From: Rhea pennata
Lineage: Eukaryota; Chordata; Aves; Rheiformes; Rheidae
Reading direction: 5' to 3'
NCBI RefSeq assembly: GCF_028389875.1
Contig: NC_084674.1
Location: 6,853,501 to 6,917,500, forward strand
Length of the DNA: 64,000 nt
The translations under genes and the position numbers were made by a program. This document shows positions 37,465 through 48,106 of this stretch, in pieces (positions within the stretch are counted from its first letter, which is position 1; every line of letters starts with the position of its first letter). A model generated the notes under the pieces. The model was not told the origin of the DNA. It did no database searches and saw only the letters and a program-made list of their open reading frames with translations.

Positions 37465-39820
37465 CACACACACACATACATAGATAGGTATCTTCTGTCT
37501 TTTATAGTCCCAGAAATCTTTGACTTGTCCCTCACACTGGCTTGAAAAGTATGAAGAGACTTCTTCAGAATAGTGTGTGGAAAGCTTTGTGTAAGGTCCA
37601 GTACTACTGGTTAAGTTTGTACTTTTGTTGTAAAATAGCATGAACCTAATTGTTCCTTACACTGAGAGATGAGGGTTAAAATAAAGACTCACTGCTATTC
37701 TCCAGGAGCTTTAGACAAGAGATAAATCCTCCTCCAAACCTGTTCACTGCCTATGTTTACTGACCAGAGCTCATACTTACATGCTGTATCACAAAACTGT
37801 ACCTACCATTACAGCTAAGTGATTAATTCATAAGGATTATTGCCTAACAAATTAAGACCTCCTCCTCTTCACAGAACACTGGCATATTTTGCAAATTCCT
37901 CAGTTATTTGTTATTCTTAAGTATTTAATTAATTTAATACATATTCTGTTTTATAGGGTGGTAATAACTGTGTTTTCAATTGAAATGCAGCAGTATGTTA
38001 CATGTGTCATACAAGGCATATGGTAGTTTTGTGTTCCTGGTTGGGAATATTAAAGGAAATCTCAATGGACTGTTATATACATGTAAATTCCATTAAAACT
38101 AGAGGAATATTCACTGGCAATATTAAAATTAGTTCAATTATAAGTAACAATTCATGACTTGGTTATTCCTACTGTCATTTCTGTAGGTTGATTAGTAAGT
38201 TCAGTATTTTTCACATAACTGAACCATGGGCTACAAACACCATAATAACTATGTTCCTAGAAACTAGCAGAGATAAGAAAGTTTATCCTTGTCATTTATC
38301 CCTTCAAACCCTGTCATTTGTTGGGAATCCTGCTCTGAATCCCATCACGTAAATCACTTATAGCCTTGAGTAACAAGCTGATTCATTTCAGCATTTAGCT
38401 CAACATTCATTAAAATTAAGTTTAAAGTCTAAAGAAGTTAAATCTAAAGAGATTAAAAGAGTAATTTCCTCAGTCTACTACATTTCAGATGCATATTGTT
38501 TTAATTTTAAACCCCAAATCATCACAGCCTTCAAATAAGCTGTCCATGACAATTTTCTATTGTTTTCTTGAATTTTTACTACAATATACACTTCGGGCCT
38601 AAGTGAATCTCAAAACAAATACATATCTTCTGTATCAGTTGTTCAAAAAAATTTGGACTTCACTGGATTTCTACTTAAGGAAAAAATCAAAGTTTTACTA
38701 AATCAGACTGATAGCAGAATCATTAGCTTCTTGGAGAACTGTCTTGGAGACAATTTGCTTTTCCATGCAGAATGCCAAGAGGAATTTTTTAGGTTCTGCT
38801 ACAGGCAAGCTGATAGCCAAAGGATTTCTCTTTTGACCTCCTAACAAATAAATATTAATAAAAATATATTAATTCCTACATGCTTTTGTAGAAGATATTA
38901 AAAAGGTAAACAGGCCACGAGGACGCTCTCTTTCTTCCTAACTCTAGCAATAGAAAAGCTTTCTATTAATTTTTTCTAAAGCATGAAAAAGTTGCAGTGT
39001 ATATACATGTTAACATGAAGGTTTGATCAATTATTTGTGTATGTCCACAGCAGTAAGTTAGTAAAATTATTTGAATGTGTATTTTTATTATATACTGTAA
39101 TAATCTTTATAAGCAAACCATTTTGAAGTTTTTCTGCTTACAGGCTAGAAAAAAGTTCTACTGAAATGAAGTTGTTCCTTAGCCTATAAACGATACGGTC
39201 TCTTTTAGTAAATAAAATGCTTCTGTGTAGAAAACAATGAATCTCTCCTCTCCCTACTAACCTATTCCTGTAGATGGTGTCCCATGAGATACAGCCAATG
39301 CTTTTTGCCAGGCTTCCTATCTTCTGTTTGAATTTCTGTAGAATTTGCAAGCACTATTCAAACAGCAGATACTGATGCAGTTTATTTATGCTCTCACTCT
39401 TCTCTGAGCCTGGTAAGTGATGCTTGTAATAGGAATTCAGGTCAACTGATTAAGTTACATGGTTAGGAAAGTATTTATAGTCCACTGGCATGGACAATTC
39501 TTACTCAATTACATGCTCTCACCAGGCTCCTAAAAGCCTCCTGCATCTAATTTGAAGGGATCTCCAGTAAAATTCTCAGCTCCAGAAACTTAAATTTTTA
39601 ATATACTTTCTATCTTGAACAATTAATAAACAAGCTTAGCTAGAAAGAGAGAAACTGAAAGCACCCCTTACCAGTACTATGTGTAGAAAGATTGCTACTC
39701 GCTACTAGTTTCTGTTCCAGAAGGAATAGACTACAAATCACAACATGGTCTGTGCAGTTGCATTTATAAATGTTCACCTTCTCCTCATAGGTGGTCTCAG
39801 AACTGGAACATACCAAAAAT

Positions 39821-39824
<4 letters not shown>
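34548..39824. other. AT-rich non-coding sequence with a CA/TA microsatellite
   Basis: 5.3 kb with no recognised gene. A 136-codon open frame at 35,735-36,145 begins at TTG, is rich in Leu, Cys and Phe, and lacks family resemblance, so it is treated as chance. The one clear feature is the CA/TA microsatellite at about 37,383-37,486. Confidence 0.6.
37383..37486. repeat. Composite (CA)n/(TA)n microsatellite
   Basis: Alternating CA and TA blocks: CA with TA at 37386-37412, a short unique interruption, then TA-CA-TA-CA at about 37426-37480. Alternating purine-pyrimidine tracts of this kind are length-variable and can adopt Z-DNA or cruciform structures. A 93-codon - strand frame across it, rich in Val, Cys and Tyr, is an artefact of the repeat. 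Confidence 0.93.

Positions 39825-39862
<38 letters not shown>
39825..39862. repeat. A38 homopolymer
   Basis: Thirty-eight A between AAAAATTATT and GCACCTTT. The upstream 30 bases contain no AATAAA. Confidence 0.95.
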
Positions 39863-39863
<1 letters not shown>

Positions 39864-41612
39864 CACCTTTTTATATAAAAGCACTTTGTGAGAATTCACA
39901 TTTAATTTTCACACACTCACTGCAAGCACTTCATGATCTGATGATGACATGAAGCCACTGATTACATGACATCAGTGTAAGAAAAAGTAAAAAGGAAAAG
40001 ACTTCAGGGCTGTAACACAAAACAGTAACAAATACTGAAACATTGTCTGAGTTGAAGAAATGGACAGAGACATAAACTGTGAGGAAATAAACAATACAGG
40101 GAGGAGGTGAGATGGTAAATTGTTGAATGGCAAACTGATGGCTCCGATACCAGCACATATAACATCTTCTGTACAGTACAGTACAGTGTGCTCTACTGGT
40201 CCAACCAGATCCCTGTATGATATAAGATACAAGCCCAAGAGTTAGGTTTTTAATAAGTTCTCATTAGGGCACTGGAATTTCTTCGAACCACTGGTCTTCC
40301 AGATTATCTGCCTACTCTCATGACTGTAGACTGCACAGTTCCATTAGGCATAAATACTCCTGTTGTCATGTAAGGCCAAGAATCCTCCTTTATATTATAT
40401 GCTATTAAATGACAGGTCCAAAACTGTGGACTAGAGAACAGGACAGAAAGCATACACACCAAATACCGTAGTAATTGTTGTTGCCCTGCTTTATGTTTAG
40501 GCCGTTCAGTTAGTTCTAGTGAGGCATTTAGGTTTTGTTATAAGTTTTTAAAACAATGTTGCATTTCTTTGTTAGGCTATTCAGAAAGTTCATGATTTTC
40601 ATGAAGTTCTGTTATCATTGAACCCCTTGCTGATGTCCAGATGATTGTAATGAAAGTGAAACCTGTAGCCATACCAGAACACTTTATTGAAATGGGAAAA
40701 CACGGCAAGCAATCTACAAAATCCACTGAAATAGTACCCTATGACCCCAAACTAGCTAGCATAGAAAGCTACATTTAAATCAATACTTAATTCGGCAGAA
40801 AAATCAATTTCTCTTCCTCTACAATCCATAAAATTCATCAGGAAAAAATTACCCCTCACGTATTAGAAGCCCCTTCACCCTACAGGTTTAGAAAATAATT
40901 ACAATAGACAATTTCAAGCCCTACAGCGGGTTGGGACAACATGCTGTAAGGTATTTTGCTATCTGCAAATTAAAACATGGATTAGATGTGAATGTGAACA
41001 TGTATAGCTTTCCTAATTTTCCCAGCCTCCCTTTGGCAAAAGCAAACATAAAGGAGCACTTATTAGTTTATAGCTGTCCACAGTGTCATGCCATGTCTAG
41101 GTTTTATTCCTGGAAAATGTACATCTTTTTGCAGATGCTGAGCAGGATGCAAACAATCCTACATAACAATGTTTGTTCTGTTAGCATCCAAATAATTTCT
41201 CCTAAAGCAGTGTCATTTTGCCTTCATTCTCCCACACGGGCATTTCAGCACTGCTGTGAAACAGTTAAAAGAGCTTAACTGAATGTCACACACAGTGCAC
41301 AGATCCCTATCAGTAAGTGGGTGCCCTTGGGTTTGGATGCTCCACACTTGATTGTCTGGACAATCTCCTCATCTGTAAACTTTCTTTACAGTCTAGATAG
41401 TTCACTGTTAGGTATGTTTTCAAATATAATGTATAGAATAGTATTGATCTAGCTGAGATTCTCCTTCATATTTGACAAATCAATGCATCTTGTTAGAATG
41501 TTTGTCTGCATAATATTCTGAATTACTTAGCACACAAACACCACAGAAACTGCCTTTTCATTTTCACTGCTGCTATTCTAATCTCCATCTCCATCCCTCA
41601 AGTAACTCTTTA
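39863..41612. other. AT-rich non-coding sequence
   Basis: 1.7 kb between two homopolymer tracts. It contains a (GTACA)3 mini-repeat at 40,171-40,185. The longest frame is 115 codons (40,931-41,278) with no recognisable family. I see no gene. Confidence 0.6.
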
Positions 41613-41646
41613 CCTTTCTTTCTTTTTTTCTTTCTTTTTATTTTCT

Positions 41647-41688
<42 letters not shown>
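41613..41688. repeat. Pyrimidine tract with T39 homopolymer
   Basis: About 37 bases of CT-rich sequence (units like CTTT and TTTCTTTC) lead into an uninterrupted run of 39 T at 41650-41688. It is the longest homopolymer in the window and a polypurine strand on the complement. Confidence 0.94.
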
Positions 41689-41689
<1 letters not shown>

Positions 41690-44600
41690 ACTACTGGACA
41701 TTTCTTTCCTGAATTTAGATTGTCTATTCTTTTCAAAAGCTTCAAAGTCTTTGTAGGGATATAGTCACATCTTATCAAAGAGGTCCAGCCTCTGAGAAGT
41801 TGTTTTCTTCCACTGTATCCCACAGCTCAGATCTTAACACCTTTTTGTATTCACAGTCCTGTATTGTCTCTGACAGAAGTTCAATAAAATTGTCTTTCTA
41901 CCCACAATATCAGGGCTCTCAACAATGTTTGAACCGAGTGTTACAGACCTACCAGTCTATCTCTGCTGAGAAACCTGAAATCCCCTGCCTGCCTTATTAT
42001 ACAGTAGGCCGTTGGCAAAAGGTAGCAGTACATCTCTCGAAAATTAATGCATTGCTTCTACTGTTTTCAGCCAATTAATTTACATCATAATTCCTGAATG
42101 TTTCCTTTTTATATAGAGTCACACAGTTGGATACCAAAAAGGTAGAGCATTATTGTTACCATTGCTCCCACTGGTATAACCTCTGTCACTATAAATCTTC
42201 TAAAAATGGTTTCCTTCACTACTTTTCCTCCTCATTCCTGCATTTTCTTATTTAAAGTCTTCCACGTTTTATGTACTTCTTTTCTGTTTCTAGCTTTAAC
42301 TACTCATCTCGAAGTCATCACACAGTGTTACAATGTGGCACCCTGGCTTCCCACTGCATCAAACTGGCTGGCAATAGCAGGAAGCACAAAGATTTTTTTA
42401 CGGCTTCACTTTAATCATTTGCTCCTAGCCATATACAAGTTCCACTAGGTACTGCAGAGGTACATGTGATTTGAAAATGAAAAAGCCAGACCGATAATAA
42501 ACAGGTTGATGACGCAGCAGTACGTACAGCTCCTACATTTGCTCAAGACCGTGCAACCTGAAACATCTACCCTACCTTGTCAAGAAACCCCTATCCTTCT
42601 ACCTCCCAGGATCACTCCCATTTCATTCCACTAGTTACTTTTTCATGAATGGAAATTTTGTGGCTGTATGCTATGGCTGAACTCAGTGACCTAAGAGGTC
42701 ACTCATTTTTATTCCTCATTCTTTATTTTCACCCTTCTTTTGTTTGGAAGAATAGAACATCCTGATTTTAGTTCCTTATAAACTTCTCTTACCCATCCTC
42801 CACTCACTGCCAAATTTATCTCTTACTATAACCTCTTCTTTTTTTTTGGGGGGGGGGGGGATTATATTTAGAGCCATGCAGACATGAACAGACAGAAGGT
42901 ATAATTAAAGGTGAACAAATGAGACTATCTCAGAATCTTAAGTACTTGCATATTCGGACACATACTCTATAGTGACCATGTAAGACTCTTGGTCTGTGAT
43001 CTTGTTTCCTGTTCTTCAATCACCTACATTGGGACTATTCTAACAGTTAATGTATTGTAGTTTTACTACCCTCTTGTATTATTCTTGGGAATGATGTATC
43101 TGAATCTGGTATCTTGTCTCCTGCAATTCTTTTTGATACAGACACTATTTCCTCCTCTACAAATACAGGGAAACCACCCTGAGGCTTGAACTATCCTTAA
43201 TTAGCCACTCCTCTTTGGATTTTTTTCTATTTTCATTTTAACTGCCTTCATTTACCAACTGTTTCTTATTCATGTTAAGGATGCTTCTGGTATCTTCTGA
43301 TATACTCTTTGAACTTATATAGCAGAAGTACTCCAGCCTTGCTCACTTACGCTCCTACGGGAGTAGGCTGGCAGAACTCAGCATCGGGTCTTACAGAACG
43401 TGAGTCTGTTATCTCCATTTTCATATAAAGATGAAATTATTCTCTATATCTGTGTCTTGCAGTTGCACAAGTATAATTACAAGTTAATACATGCATGAAG
43501 AACTTTCAGTCCATTGCCTACAGTATCTTGAAAAAGAGGCTACAATCAGTCTAAAAACAGACTAAAGCCACCACATTATCGGTGATCTAGTTAAAGTGTG
43601 AGGGCTTGCCTAACTTACAGACACTCTGCTGAAGTTTTAAGACTAACTGTGTGAATAAGGAAAGTCATATTTGGCCTAACGCTATTTCAGTATAAATTGG
43701 AAGACTATGCTATTCATAAAAATATATATGTTCCAAGTTTCATTGCTGTAATAGTGATTTTATTCCTGATATGTATCAGCATGAGCTCAGGTATGTTATT
43801 CAGGAAAAATTACTACCAAAAAAAATTCCATTCAGCTGTGCTAACTGTAATGAGCTTGCATTTGTCAAATGGTTTTATGGTTAAATGAAAAGTTAATGAT
43901 AAACAGTCTTTCTGAACTGCTGTATACACCAACCATGTGCTGGGTGTGACATCCATCTTTAGCAAATAATATTTTGGGAGGTAATCTGTACAGATATGAA
44001 AATGAGAATATTATTTCATCATTAACAAGTACTGCCACAATAAAGAAGAGGAAATGCAAAAACACTTAAAATGATGCTTTTGTTTACATGCGATAAGGTA
44101 ACTCTCCCCTGCTTTTTTATTTTTTAATGTTTTCATTTAAGAACTATCTACTTACTTAGGCTGAATGACAGTTAATAGAATTATGCCTTATAGCATGTTT
44201 CCTTAAACTTTACTGAATTGCAAAAGCACTATTGGTTGTACTACATTAAGTTGATCAACTGATAAAAAACCTAGGACTAAATTCAGGCTTTTTATGCACC
44301 CTGGGGAAGATCTTAGAAAGGTAGCACCTTCCCAAGTGCTCCACAGCTGCAACAGAGGAGCAATCTTTGGAAGACTAGAGCAGTGTACTCTGAAATTAGC
44401 CTCTTTCCCTCCAGCTCTTGTTTATTATGAAGTTTGTTCCCCTTCCCTCCAAATTTGTGGGGCGTTTGTGTTGGGACCACTCTTGAACTGGCCCCAAATT
44501 CCTGCATCCCAAGTGAGTTTTCCATAAATAATTAATATTGTGTATCTCGTTTCTCAACCCACCCCCACACATACCCTTGTACTCCGTACTCCAACAAAGC

Positions 44601-46249
44601 CGGCTCTTACTTGCCCTGATAACTGACTGGTTCAGTCTAAGTTTCCATAGGTTTATATGTACATACATGGAGACTGAATATGAAGACAATGAATCTCTAT
44701 TTCATCTCCTCATATGTTAGAGATCAGGTATCTTCTACCCTAGAGATACACAGAAATCATGTCTTGGTGACTAACTCAGACAGTGTTTGTGCAGTGTTTT
44801 TCCATTTTACCAAATCTAAACTATGAAAAATACAGTATGAAAAGGTTCTCCACTATTTATATTATGCAAGCAAAGTACTCTTAATAGTATTAAATGATAG
44901 TGTTGCATGCAATACACACACATTATCTGAAAGCTTATACACCTGTTACATACATACACACCTAACACAGACAGCCATAATAGTTTGTATGAGTAGGTTA
45001 CATAGTTTGTATGTAACAGTATGCTTATTTATCCAGTCATGAAACTAAAAATGAAATTATAGTCCCTCCATCATAATACTTAAGTCAGTATATAATATTC
45101 TAAAAGAACAAGCACACAATAATACCTAAGTTAATACTGGCTACTGTAGATTATTGTTCAATGCTATCAAAAGGCTGCATCTTCTGATTCTTTATTGAAA
45201 CACATTACTTAAATTGTCATGACAAAGACAGAACTGTTCAATTTCAGGTTTTTCTAGAACCTTAGTTTTTATGAAATTGTTGATTTTTTTTCTAACAGAA
45301 GTATAATTTATTTGATGATTAGATTTCAATAAAGGAGTTGTTTAGTCTTGATACTTTAAAACAGACATATTTAGAAGTCCTAAGCACTGACAGAAGCATT
45401 CCCTTTTGTCTGAACTCACATTCTGACTAGAAAAGGGGAATTTAAGCCTTTTGTTCCTCCTACTATTTGATCATAAAACACCAAATAATGTTCAGTATAA
45501 CTCATGTTTCCATACAACACTAAAACTTTCCATGCTTGTATATAGGCAAATTTAATAGGAACTGATGTAAAATCATAAGGATACTTAACCTGTTGCTCAG
45601 TTTTTAGCAATATTTCATTTTTCCACTACTAATTTGTGTGAATTATTTAAATTTCACAGAACATCCTAACTCTGTTATTGATGGATGGATTATCAAGATT
45701 GTGTATTAACCTCAAACAGCTACAGAGGCCCTCAGCTGGCTCCACACAGAGACACCATTTACACAGACCATGCCACTTGGCTCATGAGCTTGCTTCAGGT
45801 TCCAGACACGCTAAACCTGAGTCCAGTCCAGCCCCGAAGTCTTTCCACACAGATGGCAGGAAGGATTTTTACAAGTTTGGCTTCCAGGACTGACTCCCAT
45901 GAAACCACAGTTCAGCCAGGGAACTTTTTGTATGGGATATATTTCACACCCTTGCTGTAAGCCATGAACTAACACCACTTTGGTTTTAAGTACTGTCCTC
46001 CTGGATTCAGTGCCTCAACTTTGGTGTTAACTAATAGAGGGTTTTGTTGTTGTTGGGGCTTTTTTTGCTTTTTTGTTTTTTACCTGTAGGTGCCAAACGA
46101 GCTGAGACACTTTGTGGAGTTCCAATGCCAATTAAAGTGCCTGAGAAGTGTCAGTTGGACCTCAGCAGGGCTTATTAGTTAATTTACCAGTTCCTAAAAA
46201 ATTAATAATTAAAAAAAAACTTTTAGTTATAAAAAGTCAAGCTAAGCCG
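41689..46249. other. AT-rich non-coding sequence upstream of the CpG island
   Basis: 4.6 kb with no recognised gene on either strand. It holds a T9-G13 compound run at 42,839-42,860. A mildly GC-richer patch lies at 45,680-45,960 with two overlapping open frames but no splice or family support. A T-rich stretch at about 46,040-46,082 lies just before the island. No divergent partner gene of the CpG-island promoter could be supported. Confidence 0.6.
42839..42860. repeat. T9-G13 compound homopolymer
   Basis: Nine T are followed by thirteen G (42848-42860). The G-run could stack into intermolecular G-quadruplexes, and its length is likely to be unreliable in an assembly. Confidence 0.92.
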
Positions 46250-46443
46250 GACAGGGGCCAGCACCTCCCCGAGGCAATCACCTGCAGCTCCGGGCTGTGG
46301 TCCTGCACTGCCGACGCAGCCCCTCGGCCCACGCAGTCCCCCACGCCCCCGCGTAGCCCCTCGCCCGCCCCCTCTCCTCAGCGGCCGCCCTCACCCCACG
46401 CCGGCCATGCCCACGCGCGCTCCCTTCCCTCACAGCGCCCCGC

Positions 46444-46458
46444 GCCAAGATGGCCGCC
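46444..46458 (+). promoter_or_regulatory. YY1-type site / upstream ATG module
   Basis: GCCAAGATGGCCGCC matches the AAGATGGCGGC family of YY1 sites often found just downstream of transcription starts in TATA-less promoters, with a C in place of the G after ATGG. The ATG at 46450 opens a 77-codon Pro/Arg/Gly-rich frame that stops at 46681-46683, one base before the main start codon. It is more likely a promoter element than a protein start. Confidence 0.55.
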
Positions 46459-46647
46459 CCTCCCCCTCCGGCCGCCCCCACCCCCGGGCCCACCGCTCCG
46501 CTCCCTGCACCCCACCCCGGGCCCCGCCGCCCCCGCGGCCGGGGCCGCCCTGCCCGCCGCGCAGAGGGGTGGGCGCCCTGGGGCCGCGGCGCGCTTCCGC
46601 CCGCGGCGCGGGGCAGGGCGGAGACAGCGGCCGGCGGGAGGCAGCGC

Positions 46648-46667
46648 GGGCGGGGAGGGAGGGAGGG
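46648..46667 (+). promoter_or_regulatory. G-quadruplex motif just upstream of the start codon
   Basis: Five G-tracts (GGG, GGGG, GGG, GGG, GGG) are separated by single-base spacers, on the coding strand and 17 bases before the ATG. Short loops predict a stable G-quadruplex in the DNA and, if it lies within the 5' UTR, in the mRNA, where such structures can reduce initiation. This is inferred from the pattern alone. Confidence 0.7.
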
Positions 46668-46681
46668 AGTGAAGGAGGGCT

Positions 46682-46692
46682 AAGATGGCGGC
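46682..46692 (+). promoter_or_regulatory. YY1 consensus overlapping the start codon
   Basis: AAGATGGCGGC is the canonical YY1 core and includes the translation start at 46685. It also supplies a favourable initiation context, with A at -3 and G at +4. A YY1 site overlapping the ATG is a known arrangement in housekeeping and mitochondrial-protein genes. Confidence 0.7.
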
Positions 46693-46768
46693 TCCGCTGG
46701 CTGCGCAGGCGGGGGCCGCGCTGCGGGACCTGGCGCTGAGATCCGCCCGACCGCGCGGCGCCTTCGCG
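46685..46768 (+). CDS. First coding exon of an unidentified gene (possible mitochondrial presequence)
   Basis: The exon encodes 28 residues, starting MAAPLAAQAGAALRDLAL and ending in RSARPRGAFA. The start is well supported. An in-frame TGA lies at 46670-46672, the context is AAGATGG, and the exon sits in the centre of a CpG island. The end is set by GCG followed by gtgagt (GT at 46769-46770), a consensus donor leaving a phase-0 intron. The peptide is rich in Ala, Leu and Arg with four Arg and one Asp, compatible with an amphipathic mitochondrial targeting sequence, though other N-termini are also Ala-rich. No domain is visible and I do not recognise the gene. The remaining exons probably lie beyond the window. 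If the donor were not used, the frame would run on to 47167 as a 160-codon low-complexity read-through, which is less likely. Confidence 0.75.
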
Positions 46769-46876
46769 GTGAGTGAACGTGCGAGCGAGCCCGCCGCGGC
46801 CCGGCCCGGGGCCCCGCAGGCCCTCGGCGCAGGGACCGCCCCTGTCGCCGTGGCCCAGCCCGCCTCTGCGCCCCCC

Positions 46877-46901
46877 GGGCCGGGCCGGGCCGGGCCGGGC
46901 C
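46877..46901 (+). repeat. (GGGCC)5 tract in intron 1
   Basis: Five perfect GGGCC units lie 108 bases after the splice donor. The tract is G-quadruplex-capable with two-base loops and may be length-polymorphic. Confidence 0.93.
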
Positions 46902-47062
46902 GCCTCTCCCTGGCGGCGCCGCGGCCGGCTCCCCCCGCAGCTGGTGGGACACTTTCTGTTTTAGCTCTCTGTTTATTATGTGTTTATTTTCCGCGGGCTT
47001 CTGCGTGGTCAGGCTTTCCAAATCTTGAAGGACGTGTTAAACCTGAAACCGCGCAGAAATAC

Positions 47063-47102
47063 ATAATAATAATAATAATAATTAAAAAAAAAAAAAAAAA
47101 AA
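47063..47102 (+). repeat. (AAT)n followed by A19
   Basis: AAT units run from 47063 to about 47083 and continue into nineteen A (47084-47102). The A-run follows ATT directly. It is a simple repeat, with no retrocopy body upstream. Confidence 0.92.
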
Positions 47103-48018
47103 CAAGAAAGCAAGCACAGGGAGCCCTGGCTGCTCGCCACCGTGGCTGGCAACAGATGTGGTTTTAGCTGAGACAAGAGCAGCGCAAAAGTTTTAAGCCA
47201 ACTGAGACCCTTCTGAGGGTTTCTAGTAGGGCCTGTTAGTTTTGCTTATTTGAGTCTTCTTTTTCCTAACCTCCACTTAAGGTTTTCTTAATAGAAGTTG
47301 AAAATGCATCAGTGTTGCTAAACATAGTCCCATTAATTGGTGTTTAGCAGTGGTGCAAAGTGACCCCTCCCCTTTCTATTAAAAATACTTCTGATTATTT
47401 TAATAGCAGAAAGGGGAGGACATCATGCATAAAGGGCATTGCTTATAAAAACACACAGCAGCGTATTTCCACCAGCAGCGTCGCCTTAGGATCCGCTTTG
47501 GTTTTGGTGACGTTCTGCAGGTTTTGGGGCCACAGTGCTGCGGTGAAGGTCAGAGCAGCCTGAGGTTGCCCAGTTGCCTATACCTGGAAAGGCGCACGGT
47601 TGTTTTTCTGACTTCCTTATTGTTTTGAATTGTGAAAGTATTATGGGATAGAACGACAGAGCCTCCCCATAAATCCTTGGAAGTTCTTCCAAGATGTGAC
47701 AGGAGGTTTTTATTCATCTTCAGTGGAGAATGGGGCCCAACAGTAGAAAATCTGAAGATAAAATGAGATACGTACATTTTAGATAGCTCTGTTACCTTTG
47801 GCAACAAGCTCCTTTAATTTGTCTTTTTATCAGATTTACAGCTGCACAGGACTCTGCTTTGGTCCCTGCTTCTGAGCAGAGTGTTGTCTCAGAAGCAAAA
47901 GCTTCTGGAGCGAAGGAAACTTGTTTCTGGTTAGTGCTGCACCGCAGGTGCGGCTGCTGGAGAGGGTGCATGTTACTGCTGGACGACCCATACATAGGAT
48001 CCCTGTCAGATACAGCCT

Positions 48019-48106
48019 GTGTGTGTGCTGTGCGTGTGTGTGTGTGTACATATATATATATATATATATATGTGTGTGTATATATATATATGTACACACA
48101 CACGCA
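48019..48106. repeat. Palindromic TG/TA/CA microsatellite
   Basis: The order is (TG)n, (TA)n, (TG)4, (TA)n, (CA)n. The left arm CGTGTGTGTGTGTGTACATA and the right arm TATGTACACACACACG are inverted copies, differing by two TG units, around a TA-rich centre at about 48050-48092. Unlike an ordinary CA repeat, the whole block can fold on itself. Frames on both strands across it, rich in Tyr, Ile, Val and Cys, are artefacts. Confidence 0.92.

Larger units (their letters stand above)
46250..46960. promoter_or_regulatory. CpG-island promoter, TATA-less
   Basis: The base composition jumps from AT-rich to very GC-rich with abundant CpG between about 46,250 and 46,960, then falls back. No TATA box is visible upstream of the coding start. 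GC-box-like CCGCCCC (about 46365-46371) and several CCCGCC/GGGCGG motifs are present. The island brackets the first coding exon and its donor, which is the usual arrangement for a broadly expressed vertebrate gene. The transcription start cannot be fixed from sequence. The out-of-frame ATGs at 46407 and 46450 would lie in the leader if transcription began upstream of them. Confidence 0.88.

Noticed and set aside
37360..37641. - strand frame rich in Val, Cys and Tyr
   Set aside because: Translation of the CA/TA microsatellite, not a gene.
40560..40760. Suspicion of a DNA-transposon (mariner-like) fragment around GTTCATGATTTTCATG
   Set aside because: No transposase motif or terminal inverted repeat could be identified.
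45678..45960. Overlapping open frames shortly upstream of the CpG island
   Set aside because: No splice sites, promoter or family similarity that I can support.
46395..46408. Possible - strand first exon (ATG GCC GGC GTG GG followed by gtgagg) that would make the CpG island bidirectional
   Set aside because: Only 14 bases of coding sequence, a weak start context, and no downstream gene recognisable on the - strand. Such matches are expected by chance in GC-rich DNA.
46148..46672. 174-codon Pro/Ala/Arg-rich open frame over the CpG island
   Set aside because: Low-complexity translation caused by GC-rich sequence lacking stops. It does not start at a credible ATG and overlaps better-supported promoter features.
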